Numbered from the stretch's first letter, positions 20,853 to 32,762 are shown. The stretch is 64,000 nt of DNA from Pseudomonas gingeri (GCF_013386165.1 NZ_JACAOS010000001.1:299476-363475); one strand, 5' to 3'. Notes: generated by a model not told the origin, from the sequence alone. Made by a program: numbers and translations.

Positions 20853-21203
20853 TTACTTCAGCGCCGCAAGGATCGCGTCCGGCTCATACCCGCGAATCAA
20901 TGTGCCGTTCACGTCCAGCATCGGAATCCCGCCGCCGCCCAGGGCCTGATAGGCCTTGCGCGCCGCGGCGTCTTTCTCGATATCGAATTCCTGATAGGGA
21001 ATGCCTTTCTGGTCGAGAAAACGCCGGGTCTGCTTGCAGTAGCCGCACCAGTCGGTGGCATAGAGCACCACCCGGGCCTTGGCCCGGGTCTGCTCCGAGA
21101 CCATCTGCCCCGGATTGAACACCCGCTCGATCTTGCCCCAGTTCTGATAGACCACCACCACCAGCAGGATCAGCAGGACCTTCTTCAGCATGCCGTTGAG
21201 CAT
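20853..21203 (-). CDS. Membrane-anchored glutaredoxin-like protein
   Basis: The 116-residue protein has an N-terminal hydrophobic helix (LKKVLLILLVVVVYQNW, residues 6-22) and a glutaredoxin domain with the redox motif WCGYC, the FDIEKDAAARKAYQALGG segment and the cis-proline region GGIPMLDVNG. It probably faces the periplasm or is inner-membrane tethered, acting in thiol-disulfide exchange. The start at 21203 is preceded by AAGGACTGAG. It begins 3 bases after the ndpA stop, so the two genes are probably co-transcribed. Confidence 0.88.
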   Translation of the reverse strand: MLNGMLKKVLLILLVVVVYQNWGKIERVFNPGQMVSEQTRAKARVVLYATDWCGYCKQTRRFLDQKGIPYQEFDIEKDAAARKAYQALGGGGIPMLDVNGTLIRGYEPDAILAALK

Positions 21204-21206
21204 GAC

Positions 21207-22214
21207 TCAGTCCTTGCGCCGCTTGAGCTGATCGGTCAACTGGGTCGGCAAACCCTTGATGATCAAGGTCCCGGCTTCTTCGTCATACTCGATCTTCGAA
21301 CCCAGCAAGTGCGCCTCGAAGCTGATGGACAGGCCTTCGGCGCGGCCGGTGAAGCGACGGAACTGATTCAGGGTGCGTTTATCGGCCGGAATCTCCGGCG
21401 AAAGGCCGTAGTCCTTGTTGCGGATATGTTCGTAGAACGCCCGTGGACGGTCCTCGTCAATCAGTCCGGAAAGCTCTTCCAGGCCCATGGGCTCACCCAT
21501 TTTTGCCTGGCTGCTGGCGTAGTCCACCAGGGTCTTGGTCTTTTCCCGGGCATCGTCCTCGGGCAGGTCTTCGCTTTCGACGAAGTCGCTGAAGGCTTTG
21601 AGCAGGGTGCGGGTCTCGCCCGGACCATCGACCCCTTCCTGGCAGCCGATAAAGTCGCGGAAATATTCCGAAACCTTTTTCCCGTTCTTGCCTTTGATAA
21701 AGGAAATGTACTGTTTCGACTGCTTGTTGTTCTGCCATTCGGACACGTTGATCCGTGCCGCCAGGTGCAACTGGCCCAGGTCCAGGTGGCGCGAGGGGGT
21801 CACGTCGAGCTCGGCGTTCACCGCCACGCCTTCGCTGTGGTGCAGCAGGGCGATCGCCAGGTAGTCGGTCATGCCTTGCTGGTAGTGCGCAAACAGCACG
21901 TGGCCGCCCACCGAGAGGTTGGACTCTTCCATCAGCTTTTGCAGATGTTCAACGGCAATCCGGCTGAACGCGGTGAAGTCCTTGCCGCCGTCCAGGTATT
22001 CCTTCAGCCAGCCGCTGAACGGGTGCGCGCCGGACTCGGCATGGAAAAAGCCCCAGGCTTTGCCTTGCTTGGCGTTGTAGCTTTCGTTGAGGTCGGCAAG
22101 CATGTGCTCGATGGCCTGGGATTCGGCCAGTTCGGAGTCACGGGCATGCAGGACCGCAGGGCTGCCGTCGGGTTTTTTGTCGATCAGGTGGACGATGCAA
22201 TGACGGATCGGCAT
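21207..22214 (-). CDS. ndpA: Nucleoid-associated protein NdpA (YejK family)
   Basis: The 335-residue protein starts [17 protein letters not shown], the standard YejK/NdpA N-terminus; the frame extends upstream to 22361 but that segment is not family-like. Typical blocks include [41 protein letters not shown] and [20 protein letters not shown]. YejK associates with the bacterial nucleoid and has been found with chromosomal DNA and topoisomerases. It is divergent from hupN, another nucleoid protein gene. Confidence 0.93.
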   Translation of the reverse strand: MPIRHCIVHLIDKKPDGSPAVLHARDSELAESQAIEHMLADLNESYNAKQGKAWGFFHAESGAHPFSGWLKEYLDGGKDFTAFSRIAVEHLQKLMEESNLSVGGHVLFAHYQQGMTDYLAIALLHHSEGVAVNAELDVTPSRHLDLGQLHLAARINVSEWQNNKQSKQYISFIKGKNGKKVSEYFRDFIGCQEGVDGPGETRTLLKAFSDFVESEDLPEDDAREKTKTLVDYASSQAKMGEPMGLEELSGLIDEDRPRAFYEHIRNKDYGLSPEIPADKRTLNQFRRFTGRAEGLSISFEAHLLGSKIEYDEEAGTLIIKGLPTQLTDQLKRRKD

Positions 22215-22603
22215 AGGTATCTCGGCTGATTTGTCAGGGGGAGGGCGGGCTCCCCGGAAAAGCGCCCAGTGTACCGCACCCACGGGCTGAATCCGCCTTT
22301 GCACGGTCGTTCTGGCGGTATGAGCGGTTTCAGACAGCTTTTTTTTCGAAAACGAGCGCAAAAGCTGACCAAATGGCTAGGTAGAGGCGGATATTTCCCC
22401 GTCTCTGTGCTAGTTTTGCCCGGTCTTGCGCTCAGTAACGGCGCAAAGCGTGCATTCAGCAGGTGTCACGTCGAACCAAACCCCAATTTTGCTATCTACA
22501 TCTGCGATCCGTCGTGGCTTGTCAGCGGGGGGTACAAGGCTGGCTCGATGGCTGACACTGCACTCTGCAATCCAAATGAATTTGATAGGGAAGGAACATC
22601 TCA
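22215..22603. other. 389-bp divergent promoter region between ndpA and hupN
   Basis: The gap is more AT-rich than the flanking genes. It contains an inverted repeat TTGCGC-N9-GCGCAA near 22429 and must hold the promoters of both ndpA and hupN. No gene is seen. hupN has AAGGAA upstream of its ATG. Confidence 0.4.
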
Positions 22604-22885
22604 ATGGCTATTACCAAAGACCAACTGATCGCCGATATCGCCGAAGCTATCGACGCGCCGAAAACCACCGCGCGTGCCGCTCTGGACCAACTGGCCCAGA
22701 TCGTTGCTGATCAATTGGAAAACGGCGGCGAAATCACTCTGCCAGGCGTTGGCAAACTGAAAGTGACCGAGCGTCCTGCCCGTACCGGCCGTAACCCGTC
22801 GACTGGCGCTGCCATCGAAATCCCTGCCAAGAAAGTGATCAAGCTGGTTGTGGCCAAGGTTCTGACCGACGCTGTAAACAAGTAA
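22604..22885 (+). CDS. hupN: HU-family DNA-binding protein HupN
   Basis: The 93-residue protein has the complete HU fold: MAITKDQLIADIAEA, dimer helices, and the DNA-binding arm RPARTGRNPSTGA followed by IEIPAKKVIKLVVAK. HU binds and bends DNA non-specifically and shapes the nucleoid. The symbol hupN (rather than hupB) is given because it lies beside ndpA and near valS and pepA, as hupN does in P. putida. AAGGAACATCTCA precedes the start and a terminator follows. Confidence 0.9.
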   Translation: MAITKDQLIADIAEAIDAPKTTARAALDQLAQIVADQLENGGEITLPGVGKLKVTERPARTGRNPSTGAAIEIPAKKVIKLVVAKVLTDAVNK

Positions 22886-22892
22886 GACGCAT

Positions 22893-22932
22893 TAAAACCG
22901 TGCTCTGGAGCGATCCGGGCACGGTTTTTTTT
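22893..22932 (+). terminator. Rho-independent terminator of hupN
   Basis: AAACCGTGC pairs with GCACGGTTT around a 13-base loop and is followed by a T-run. Confidence 0.9.
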
Positions 22933-22956
22933 CGCCTGTAGGTTGGGGTGGCCCGG

Positions 22957-24870
22957 CTACTGCGGTGCGGCGGTGAGGCCGACCTGGTCGGTCAGTGCCG
23001 CACGCAGTGCCTCCAGTGTGTCGAATGAGCGGCCTGCGATCACGGGCCATCGATCACTTGCCAGGGTGAAACCCCGGGTGTCCTGGGTGATTGACGTCTC
23101 GATCACCAGGCCCAGTCTGGAGCAATGCGTCAGCTGGATCCGGCCGTCCGGCAGGGTATCGAGGAAAAAGTGCCCGGCCACCACCGGCAGCCGGTGGGGC
23201 AGGATCCGCGGGGGCGGGGGGGCGACCAATGGCCTGTCCTGGGGCAGGACCGCCACCATGCCACGCCGATTGATCAGCGCCGACGACAGTTCAGCGAGGC
23301 TGGCAAAGCGTTCAGCGTGCAGGTTTGGCCACTGGCTGCGTTCGAGAGAGAAGTGATTGTCCCGGGTTTTGACAATCGGGCTGAACAGCGCTTTTTCACC
23401 TTCTCGATGGACCAGTTGAGGGGACTGGCTTTCGGGGTGGATGTAGATGAAGAAGTCGCCTTCCTTACGCAAGCGTTTGTAGGGTGGCACACCGATATAG
23501 ACCGCCAGGTCGGATTGGACCTGAAATGGCTCACCGTCCTCGAATTGGCCTCTTTTCCCCGGATCCGCGGCGATACTGATCGAGGCGCCGTCCTCGATAT
23601 CCTCGACCCTGATCCCGGGCACAGCCTCCAGTTCCACGAGCCCAGGGATGCCCTTGCGTGTATTGATATGAGCATCGCCCACCAGCGCGATCCATTTGCC
23701 ACCTTCCAGGTTGGGGGCGTCGGCCTTTATCACCCGATCGGCGTAGTAGTTCATCACCGGGATACGGTGCAGTGCATTTTCGCGAGTGTTCATCTCATAG
23801 CTGGCGGTACAGTCGATGGCCCGTATGCTGACGCCATGGGCCCGTGCCGTGCTCACCAGATTGAGAAAGCTATAGGTGCCAGAAGGGTCGGTCTTGGCGT
23901 TTAAGTCGAGGATTTCAAGGTAGTCTTTCAGCGGTGCTGGCATCACTGCGCTGCGCTGATAGGTATCCAGCTCGAACTGTTCGAAATCGGTTCTCAGATG
24001 TTCCAGGTACAGGGTTTTCACGCCGTGGCGAACCAGGGCGCCCATATTGTCGATCAGCAGTTGCTTTGGACCTATCGCGGAGTGAGTTTCAGCCAGCACC
24101 AGTCCTGGGTGATGGGAGTAAACCCGTGCGAAGAGCTGCTCGGCCGAGGTGGCGAGCATCACTCCGGGGTCCAGGGCGGGGCGGGTTGGCAGTTTGACCT
24201 GGCTGAAGAATGCCGCCGCTTCGCGGATAAGCAGGTCCTGGCGTTCTATGAACACGCTTTTGGACGCGAGGATTGCATAGCTTTGATGGGAACTCATATA
24301 GCCGCGTGCCAAGCCGCGCTTACTACGTCTTAGTACTTCTATATTGGCCTTGTGTGTCGCTGGAATCAGATAACGCTCAAGTGTTGCCGTAGCGGTTTCA
24401 GTGCTCCATTTCGCGCTCCCCGGGATTCGGTAGAGCACGGGGCCGGACGGCAGCAATTCGCTCCTGAGTTTTGCGCGAAAGGCGCCGACACTCGCATCGT
24501 ATTCGACCTGCACTATCCAGTCGGTGTGGCCTTCGAGTTCGACGAACCTCTGCTGCTTGTAAAGGCGCAATCCGTTGGCATCGGCCGGCGCCAGTTGGCT
24601 GGGCGCGACTCTTGAATAGCGCTGTAGCGCGTCTGGCCGAATAGCCGGCGCGAGACTGGCCGACGCGGGGAGATCCGTCACGCTGACCGGAGCGGCGGGG
24701 CGGCTAGGAAGGGGCCCGGTTGCGGTGTCGCCACCTGTGGAGGGCGGGGCATGACTCGGAATGCGCAGGCTGGTGGCGAGGCTGGGTGTGTCGTGTGGTT
24801 GTCGGAAGGGCGCTTTTCCATGGGAGTGAGCGCTGGGCGGGCCAGATGACTTGGGTGGCTTGGGTGACAT
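22957..24870 (-). CDS. Putative secreted effector/toxin with TIKI/TraB/ChaN-like (PMT C2-type) domain
   Basis: The 637-residue protein begins after AGGAGCAGCACACC. Residues 1-80 are Pro/Ser-rich and disordered, like an export or translocation leader; there is no classical signal peptide. The middle (about 245-415) shows the TIKI/TraB/EreA/ChaN pattern shared with the C2 domain of Pasteurella multocida toxin: LVLAETHSAIGPKQLLIDNM (Glu261, His263), LYLEHLR (Glu290, His291), Arg349/Asp353 and ALVGDAHINT (His401). In relatives these residues bind metal and hydrolyse peptides or esters. Residues 471-536 and 566-630 are a repeated module (GDFF...FSLERSQWP...FASLAELSSAL versus GHFF...FTLASDRWP...FDTLEALRAAL). 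No immunity or secretion gene is adjacent. Function as a toxin is inferred. Confidence 0.65.
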   Translation of the reverse strand: MSPKPPKSSGPPSAHSHGKAPFRQPHDTPSLATSLRIPSHAPPSTGGDTATGPLPSRPAAPVSVTDLPASASLAPAIRPDALQRYSRVAPSQLAPADANGLRLYKQQRFVELEGHTDWIVQVEYDASVGAFRAKLRSELLPSGPVLYRIPGSAKWSTETATATLERYLIPATHKANIEVLRRSKRGLARGYMSSHQSYAILASKSVFIERQDLLIREAAAFFSQVKLPTRPALDPGVMLATSAEQLFARVYSHHPGLVLAETHSAIGPKQLLIDNMGALVRHGVKTLYLEHLRTDFEQFELDTYQRSAVMPAPLKDYLEILDLNAKTDPSGTYSFLNLVSTARAHGVSIRAIDCTASYEMNTRENALHRIPVMNYYADRVIKADAPNLEGGKWIALVGDAHINTRKGIPGLVELEAVPGIRVEDIEDGASISIAADPGKRGQFEDGEPFQVQSDLAVYIGVPPYKRLRKEGDFFIYIHPESQSPQLVHREGEKALFSPIVKTRDNHFSLERSQWPNLHAERFASLAELSSALINRRGMVAVLPQDRPLVAPPPPRILPHRLPVVAGHFFLDTLPDGRIQLTHCSRLGLVIETSITQDTRGFTLASDRWPVIAGRSFDTLEALRAALTDQVGLTAAPQ

Positions 24871-25120
24871 GGTGTGCTGCTCCTGGGGAATCGAGGAGAA
24901 ATATTCCCAGGGCCTTGTGAGGGGAGGCTGGCGGATCCAGCCATGGGTGAAGCGGTTTTTTCCCTCGGCCAGCCCTGACGTTTATGTACAGGGCTAGCTT
25001 CGATGATCGTTTACAGGGCGAATAGCCGCATAAATTGACTGGCTTCTGGTGTTTTTCGCCAGATGCCTATCGGATCGGATAACGGGGTGTTGGTGAAACG
25101 GCAGGGCGTGTCAGCCAGTG

Positions 25121-26158
25121 TTATCCCAGGGTTATCTGCGCCGCGCCCCAGTGTTGCTGCGCCCAGGCCTGTTGCTGCACCTTGCTGTGGAACGTCCAGG
25201 CGACAAAGCGGCTCTGTTTCTGACCCTGGGACATCTCCACCACCTTGCTCTCCAGGACGCCGGCCTTCTTCAGTGCCGCTTCGATGGTCGGCAGGTTCGA
25301 GGCCTTCGAGACCAGTGTGCTGAACCACAGCACCTGGCTCGACAACGGCTGGCTTTCGCTGATCAGCTGGGTCACGAAGCGTGCTTCGCCGCCTTCACAC
25401 CACAATTCCGAGGCCTGGCCGCCGAAGTTCAGCACCGGCAGTTTGCGCTTGGGGTCGGCCTTGCCCAGGGCGCGCCATTTGCGCCGGCTGCCGTTTTGCG
25501 CTTCGTCCAGGGAGGCGTGAAACGGCGGATTGCACAGGGTCAGGTCAAAATGCTCGGTGCTTTCCAGCAGGCCGCTGAGGATCTGCTTCGGATTACCTTG
25601 CAGGCGCAGGCTGATGGCCTTGTTCAGGCCGTTGGACTGGACGATGGCCTTGGCTGCGGCCAGCGCCGTCTTGTCGATGTCAGAGCCGAGAAACTGCCAG
25701 CGATAGTCGCTGTGGCCGATCAACGGGTAGATGCAGTTGGCGCCGACGCCGATATCCAGCACGCGCACGGCGGCACCCCGGGGGATCACGCCTGCATTGC
25801 CGTCGGCCAGCAGGTCGGCGAGGAAGTGCACGTAGTCGGCCCGGCCTGGTACTGGCGGGCAGAGGAAGTCCGCCGGGATGTCCCAGTGGGCGATGCCGTA
25901 GAAGGACTTGAGCAGGGCGCGGTTGAACACGCGCACGGCAGCCGGGTCGGCGAAGTCGATGCTTTCCTTGCCATAGGGGTTGAGGACCACGAACTTGCCC
26001 AGTTCGGGGCTGCTCTTGATCAACTGGGGGAAGTCGTAGCGACCCTGATGGCGGTTGCGCGGGTGCAGACTGGCTTTTTCCCGGGGTTCGACGGCCTTGG
26101 CCGGGGTGGCTGGCGTGGGTTTCTTGCGGGGTGCTTTGGGTTTGCTGGGGGCATTCAT
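25121..26158 (-). CDS. rlmF: 23S rRNA (adenine(1618)-N6)-methyltransferase RlmF
   Basis: The 345-residue protein has a Lys/Pro-rich N-terminal tail ([16 protein letters not shown]), the RlmF-specific block [17 protein letters not shown], the SAM-binding motif [16 protein letters not shown] and the N6-adenine methylase motif LCNPPFHAS. It methylates A1618 of 23S rRNA. The start at 26158 matches usual Pseudomonas RlmF N-termini; alternatives at 26197 and 26227 lie upstream with no better ribosome binding site. It stands alone between the effector-like gene and a divergent small unknown gene. Confidence 0.93.
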   Translation of the reverse strand: MNAPSKPKAPRKKPTPATPAKAVEPREKASLHPRNRHQGRYDFPQLIKSSPELGKFVVLNPYGKESIDFADPAAVRVFNRALLKSFYGIAHWDIPADFLCPPVPGRADYVHFLADLLADGNAGVIPRGAAVRVLDIGVGANCIYPLIGHSDYRWQFLGSDIDKTALAAAKAIVQSNGLNKAISLRLQGNPKQILSGLLESTEHFDLTLCNPPFHASLDEAQNGSRRKWRALGKADPKRKLPVLNFGGQASELWCEGGEARFVTQLISESQPLSSQVLWFSTLVSKASNLPTIEAALKKAGVLESKVVEMSQGQKQSRFVAWTFHSKVQQQAWAQQHWGAAQITLG

Positions 26159-26478
26159 GGGCAGTGTCGATTCGGGCAAGGCTTGAAGTGAGGGCATTGT
26201 CCCACATCCCACCTCACAGGGACTCAACTGGAATGATCAGCGCGTCGGCGGAGTAGGTATCACGATAAGAGACGCGGGCTGGCCGGTTTTTTCTTGATGT
26301 GCATATCGTTTGGGTGTAGTGGTTGTAGCCAGCCGATGTTGCCGTATTGGATAGTCGTCAATATTCAGGAACTTGGCCATATCGCTGACCCATGACGCAG
26401 TGTGATGTCGGTATTTGGCATCCCACCTTGAGCAGGTGTAGTCACTACGCTCACAACAAGGGTTTGGGAGACTTCATC
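26159..26478. other. 320-bp intergenic region between rlmF and the small unknown gene
   Basis: The stretch is more AT-rich than average and presumably holds divergent promoters. An in-frame ATG at 26392 could extend the downstream protein by 29 residues, but the better ribosome binding site (GGGAGACTT) serves the ATG at 26479. No repeat or RNA is recognised. Confidence 0.35.
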
Positions 26479-26949
26479 ATGTTTGACGACTTTACCTCGT
26501 TCGAAAACAACAACTGGAATGGTTGGAAGACTGGATCCGGAACAGTAGAACGTGGAGTGCTGGAGACTGAGAGGGGAAATACCTATTGGGCTGGCCTGGT
26601 GGACATGGGGACCCCCACTCAATTTGAGCCCGCTATCAAGAAAGTATTCGACATCGAACTCAGCAACAAGTCCTACTCCGTGGAATACCAGTTCCGTATC
26701 AGGACGGCGCCAGAGCTCAATCAGCATTTCCTGATCGCCGTCACTGTCCCAAGGCATCAAGACTTCCGGCTCAACACGTACGTGGAGCATGAGACGCCGA
26801 TCAACCAATGGGTGGATTCAAAGTCCGGCTCCTCGCTCTTTTTCTCCGGTTCGAAGGAGATCTGGATCGGCCTGTGGCGCAGTCCAGGCAGCATCAATCC
26901 GCCGCAGTGGGCAATCGAGTTTGACAATATCCGTGTAAGGGAACGTTAG
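26479..26949 (+). CDS. Small beta-rich protein of unknown function
   Basis: The 156-residue product starts MFDDFTSFENNNWNGWKTG and ends IEFDNIRVRER. Alternating hydrophobic strands, many aromatic residues (Trp at 13, 16, 37 and later) and the terminal FDNIRV motif resemble jelly-roll carbohydrate-binding or concanavalin-like domains, but I cannot assign a family. There is no signal peptide and no catalytic signature. It has lower GC than its neighbours, which, with isolation between core genes, suggests horizontal acquisition. A strong terminator follows. Confidence 0.6.
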   Translation: MFDDFTSFENNNWNGWKTGSGTVERGVLETERGNTYWAGLVDMGTPTQFEPAIKKVFDIELSNKSYSVEYQFRIRTAPELNQHFLIAVTVPRHQDFRLNTYVEHETPINQWVDSKSGSSLFFSGSKEIWIGLWRSPGSINPPQWAIEFDNIRVRER

Positions 26950-26971
26950 TTCCGGTGCCGTGGGCAACCCA

Positions 26972-27008
26972 TAAAAAAACCGATGCCGGTACCTGCATCG
27001 GTTTTTTT
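26972..27008. terminator. Bidirectional terminator between the small unknown gene and valS
   Basis: AAAAAACCGATGC and GCATCGGTTTTTTT form a long stem around CGGTACCT. The T-runs on both strands serve the two convergent genes. Confidence 0.9.
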
Positions 27009-27073
27009 ATGGTTGCGGCCAAGCGTCAAGCGCCGAAGTTCAACTGATCGCTATCGGCTCTTTAATGCCAGTC

Positions 27074-29920
27074 CTACAGGCTGGCAATCCGCGCATGCTG
27101 CTCGGCCAGCTTGCCCAGGGCCTGCTCGGCCTCGGCCAGCTTGGCGCGTTCCTTCTCGATGACTTCGGCCGGAGCCTTGTCGACGAACGCGGCATTCGAC
27201 AGCTTGCCGCCGACCCGCTGCACTTCACCTTGCAGACGCTGGATTTCCTTGTCCAGGCGCGCCAGTTCGGCGCCCTTGTCGATCAGCCCGGCCATCGGCA
27301 CCAGCACTTCCATCTCGCCGACCAACGCGGTGGCGGACAGCGGTGCTTCGTCGCCGGCCGCCAGCACGGTGATCGATTCGAGCTTGGCCAGCTTTTTCAG
27401 CAACTGCTCGTTCTCGCTCAGGCGACGCTGGTCCAGGACATTGACGTTCTTCAGGAACAACGCCAATGGCTTGCCCGGGCCGATATTCATCTCGGCGCGG
27501 ATGTTGCGCACGCCAAGCATCAGGCCCTTGAGCCATTCGATATCGTCTTCGGCAGCCGCGTCGATACGGGTTTCGTTCGCCACCGGCCATGGTTGCAGCA
27601 TGATGGTCTTGCCTTCAGCCCCGACCAGCGGCGCCAGGCGCTGCCAGATTTCTTCGGTGATGAACGGCATGAACGGATGCGCCAGGCGCAGAGCCACTTC
27701 CAGGACGCGCACCAGGGTGCGACGGGTGCCGCGCTGGCGTTCGACCGGCGCGTTCTCGTCCCACAGCACCGGCTTGGACAGTTCCAGGTACCAGTCGCAA
27801 TACTGGTTCCAGATGAACTCGTACAAGGCCTGGGCGGCCAGGTCGAAACGGAACTGGTCGAGCTGGCGGGTCACTTCGGCTTCGGTGCGCTGCAACTGCG
27901 AGATGATCCAGCGATCCGCCAGGGACAGCTCGTAGGCTTCACCGTTCTGGCCACAGTCGTCGCCCTTGTCCAGCACGTAGCGCGCGGCGTTCCAGATCTT
28001 GTTGCAGAAGTTGCGATAGCCTTCGACGCGACCCATGTCGAACTTGATGTCGCGACCGGTGGAGGCCAGCGAGCAGAACGTGAAGCGCAGGGCATCGGTG
28101 CCGTAGCTGGCGATACCTTCGGCGAACTCGGCGCGAGTCTGCTTCTCGATGGCTTTCTGCAGCTTGGGCTGCATCAGGCCGGTGGTCCGCTTCTGGACCA
28201 GCTCTTCGAGTTCGATGCCGTCGATGATATCCAGCGGGTCAAGGACGTTGCCCTTGGACTTGGACATCTTCTGGCCCTGGCCGTCACGGACCAGACCGTG
28301 CACGTACACCGTCTTGAACGGAACCTGTGGCGTGCCGTTCTCGTCCTTCACCAAATGCATGGTGAGCATGATCATCCGGGCAACCCAGAAGAAAATGATG
28401 TCGAAACCGGTCACCAGCACGTCGGTGGAGTGGAATTTTTTCAGGAACTCCGTCTGCTCCGGCCAGCCCAGGGTGGAGAAGGTCCACAGGCCCGAGCTGA
28501 ACCAGGTGTCGAGGACGTCGTTGTCCTGTTGCAGCGCCACGTCCGGGCCGAGGTTGTGCTTGGCCCGTACTTCGGCTTCGTCGCGGCCGACATAGACCTT
28601 GCCCGACTCGTCGTACCAGGCCGGAATCCGGTGGCCCCACCACAGCTGGCGGCTGATGCACCAGTCCTGGATATCGCGCATCCAGGAGAAGTACATGTTT
28701 TCGTACTGCTTGGGCACGAAGGCGATGCGGCCGTCTTCCACGGCAGCGATGGCCGGCTCGGCCAATGGCTTGGTGGAGACATACCACTGGTCGGTCAGCC
28801 ACGGCTCGATGATGGTCCCGGAGCGGTCGCCCTTCGGCACTTTCAGGCTGTGGTCGTCGACGCTGACCAGCAGGCCGGCGGCGTCGAAGGCAGCCACGAT
28901 CTGCTTGCGCGCTTCGAAACGGTCGAGACCGGCGTATTGCGCCGGGATCTTGCCGTCGATGCTGTCGTTCAGCGTGCCGTCGAGGTTGAACACCTGGCAG
29001 GCTGGCAGCACGGCGGCGTTCTTGTCGAAGATGTTCAGCAGCGGCAGGTTGTGGCGCTTGCCGACTTCGTAGTCGTTGAAATCGTGGGCCGGGGTGATTT
29101 TCACGCAGCCGGTGCCGAATTCAGGATCGCAGTAGTCGTCGGCGATGATCGGGATGCGACGGCCGACCAGCGGCAGCTCGACAAATTTGCCGATCAGGGC
29201 TTTATAGCGTTCGTCTTCCGGGTTTACCGCCACGGCCGAGTCGCCGAGCATGGTCTCCGGGCGGGTGGTGGCGACGATCAGGTAATCCAGGCCGTCGGCG
29301 GTCTTGGCGCCGTCAGCCAGTGGATAACGCAGGTTCCAGAGGAAACCTTTCTCGTCGTGGTTTTCCACTTCGAGATCGGAAATCGCCGTGTGCAGCTTGG
29401 TGTCCCAGTTGACCAGGCGCTTGCCGCGATAGATCAGACCATCTTCGTGCAGGCGCACGAAGGCTTCCTTCACCGCTTCCGAGAGGCCGTCGTCCATGGT
29501 GAAGCGCTCACGGCTCCAGTCCACGGACGAGCCCAGGCGACGGATCTGCCGGCTGATATTGCCGCCGGACTGATCCTTCCATTCCCAGACCTTTTCCAGG
29601 AACTTCTCGCGGCCCAGGTCATGGCGATTCTGGCCCTGGGCTTCGAGTTGGCGCTCCACCAGCATCTGGGTGGCGATCCCGGCGTGGTCGGTGCCCGGCT
29701 GCCACAGGGTGTTGCGACCCTGCATGCGACGGAAACGGATCAGGGCGTCCATGATCGCGTTATTGAAACCGTGGCCCATGTGCAGGCTGCCGGTGACGTT
29801 CGGCGGCGGGATCATGATGGTGTAGGAGTCGCCGGCGCCTTGCGGGGCGAAGTAATTCTCGGACTCCCAGGTCTGGTACCAGGAAGTTTCAATGGCGTGC
29901 GGCTGGTAGGTCTTATCCAT
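27074..29920 (-). CDS. valS: Valyl-tRNA synthetase
   Basis: The 948-residue class I synthetase starts [16 protein letters not shown]. The HIGH motif appears as [17 protein letters not shown], the KMSKS motif as [14 protein letters not shown], and the editing-domain CP1 insert has [15 protein letters not shown]. The C-terminal coiled-coil arm ([20 protein letters not shown], then [14 protein letters not shown]) is typical of ValRS. It charges tRNA-Val and edits mis-activated threonine. It lies about 120 bases downstream of the small gene before holC, on the same strand as holC and pepA. Confidence 0.98.
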   Translation of the reverse strand: MDKTYQPHAIETSWYQTWESENYFAPQGAGDSYTIMIPPPNVTGSLHMGHGFNNAIMDALIRFRRMQGRNTLWQPGTDHAGIATQMLVERQLEAQGQNRHDLGREKFLEKVWEWKDQSGGNISRQIRRLGSSVDWSRERFTMDDGLSEAVKEAFVRLHEDGLIYRGKRLVNWDTKLHTAISDLEVENHDEKGFLWNLRYPLADGAKTADGLDYLIVATTRPETMLGDSAVAVNPEDERYKALIGKFVELPLVGRRIPIIADDYCDPEFGTGCVKITPAHDFNDYEVGKRHNLPLLNIFDKNAAVLPACQVFNLDGTLNDSIDGKIPAQYAGLDRFEARKQIVAAFDAAGLLVSVDDHSLKVPKGDRSGTIIEPWLTDQWYVSTKPLAEPAIAAVEDGRIAFVPKQYENMYFSWMRDIQDWCISRQLWWGHRIPAWYDESGKVYVGRDEAEVRAKHNLGPDVALQQDNDVLDTWFSSGLWTFSTLGWPEQTEFLKKFHSTDVLVTGFDIIFFWVARMIMLTMHLVKDENGTPQVPFKTVYVHGLVRDGQGQKMSKSKGNVLDPLDIIDGIELEELVQKRTTGLMQPKLQKAIEKQTRAEFAEGIASYGTDALRFTFCSLASTGRDIKFDMGRVEGYRNFCNKIWNAARYVLDKGDDCGQNGEAYELSLADRWIISQLQRTEAEVTRQLDQFRFDLAAQALYEFIWNQYCDWYLELSKPVLWDENAPVERQRGTRRTLVRVLEVALRLAHPFMPFITEEIWQRLAPLVGAEGKTIMLQPWPVANETRIDAAAEDDIEWLKGLMLGVRNIRAEMNIGPGKPLALFLKNVNVLDQRRLSENEQLLKKLAKLESITVLAAGDEAPLSATALVGEMEVLVPMAGLIDKGAELARLDKEIQRLQGEVQRVGGKLSNAAFVDKAPAEVIEKERAKLAEAEQALGKLAEQHARIASL

Positions 29921-30037
29921 GCGCGGCGGGACCCTTAGGCATTAATTCAGGAAAGCCGATAAGTATAGGGGAGAGGGGCAGCTTCAAGCTACAAGCTGCG
30001 AGCTACAAGCGGACGGGTGTCGCCTTTTCTTGCCGCT

Positions 30038-30475
30038 TCAAGCTTGCGGCTTGTCGCTGCCCTTTGTCACTGCAGCGAGCAGCCGCTCCATCCGTGCGTC
30101 CAGGCGGCGTTTGATCTCGGTTTCGATATGCGGGGCGAAGTCGTCGATCACGTCCTGCATGATCAATTGCGCGGCGGCGCGCAGTTCGCTGTCCAGGTGC
30201 AGCAAGGCGTCCTGGTTCCTGGCTTTGGCCGGTTCCGCAGCCACGGCCACGGGTGCGGGTATCGGCGCGACCACGGGCGCAGCGACCACCTCGGGTTTCA
30301 CCTCGGCCTTGGTCTTGCTGCCCACCATGTCGAACAGCATGGGGATCTGTCCTTCGCTGGCGACGGTTTCGGTCAGCAGGGGCGGTTGCAGGGTATCGTC
30401 GCCCAGCAGCTTGCGGATCGATTCGAGCTCGTCGAGCAAGGGTGCAGCTTTTTGTGGTTGTTTTGGAGTGTCCAT
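30038..30475 (-). CDS. Conserved small protein between holC and valS, unknown function
   Basis: The 145-residue protein begins MDTPKQPQKAAPLLDELESI (alternative TTG start at 30487, overlapping the holC stop as TTGA, would add MSTP). A short acidic N-terminus is followed by an Ala/Pro/Val-rich linker (residues about 60-85) and a helical C-terminus (LHLDSELRAAAQLIMQDVID, then IETEIKRRLDARMERLL). The same gene order with an unnamed protein is kept in P. aeruginosa. Its tight link to holC suggests a role near DNA polymerase III, but this is inference. Confidence 0.8.
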   Translation of the reverse strand: MDTPKQPQKAAPLLDELESIRKLLGDDTLQPPLLTETVASEGQIPMLFDMVGSKTKAEVKPEVVAAPVVAPIPAPVAVAAEPAKARNQDALLHLDSELRAAAQLIMQDVIDDFAPHIETEIKRRLDARMERLLAAVTKGSDKPQA

Positions 30476-30483
30476 CGGGGTGC

Positions 30484-30912
30484 TCAAAGTCGCTGTAGGC
30501 GGTGATCTTGCAGAGGATAGCCCTGTTCGCGGTAGAAGCGGAAACTCTCCCGCGCCGCTTGACGTATCGCCGGGTCTTCCACCACCACTTCGGCCACGCG
30601 GGCAAAGCGCGAAGCAAAGGGTGGCACCTTCATATCCAGGTTCACCAGCAGGTCCTGGTGAGCGCCGGGGTCTTCACCCAAACCCAGCACCACGCTGCCT
30701 TCCGGCTCGTTTTCCGCCGGGCCGTGGGGAATGAAGCTTTCACCCTTGAACTGCCACAGGCGGGCGTCCAGATCATCGCGCTGGGCACTGTCGCTGCAAT
30801 GCAGGTAGACCTTGTGGCCCAGGCGCCAGGCCTTTTCGGTCAGCTTGCAGGCAAAGTCCAGGCGCGCCGAAGGGTCCGCACTGGGAAGGATATAGAAGTC
30901 GACTTGGGTCAT
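30484..30912 (-). CDS. holC: DNA polymerase III chi subunit
   Basis: The 142-residue protein starts MTQVDFYILPSADPSARLDFA and shows the HolC pattern KLTEKAWRLGHKVYLHCSDS, DLDARLWQFKGESFIPHG and NLDMKVPPFASRFARVAEVV. Chi bridges single-strand-binding protein and the clamp loader via psi. It is 57 bases downstream of pepA and overlaps or abuts the next small gene, so pepA-holC-small gene-valS likely form a transcription unit. Confidence 0.95.
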   Translation of the reverse strand: MTQVDFYILPSADPSARLDFACKLTEKAWRLGHKVYLHCSDSAQRDDLDARLWQFKGESFIPHGPAENEPEGSVVLGLGEDPGAHQDLLVNLDMKVPPFASRFARVAEVVVEDPAIRQAARESFRFYREQGYPLQDHRLQRL

Positions 30913-30969
30913 AGGGGATTCCGGGTTCCGGGCGACGTTGTTGAACGACGTCGCCCGGCAGGCTCAGGT

Positions 30970-32762
<1,793 letters not shown>

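Noticed and set aside
27065..29938. 957-codon open frame antisense to valS
   Set aside because: The reverse strand encodes an unmistakable ValRS. The long antisense frame is a by-product of high-GC third-position bias and has no ribosome binding site or recognisable domain.
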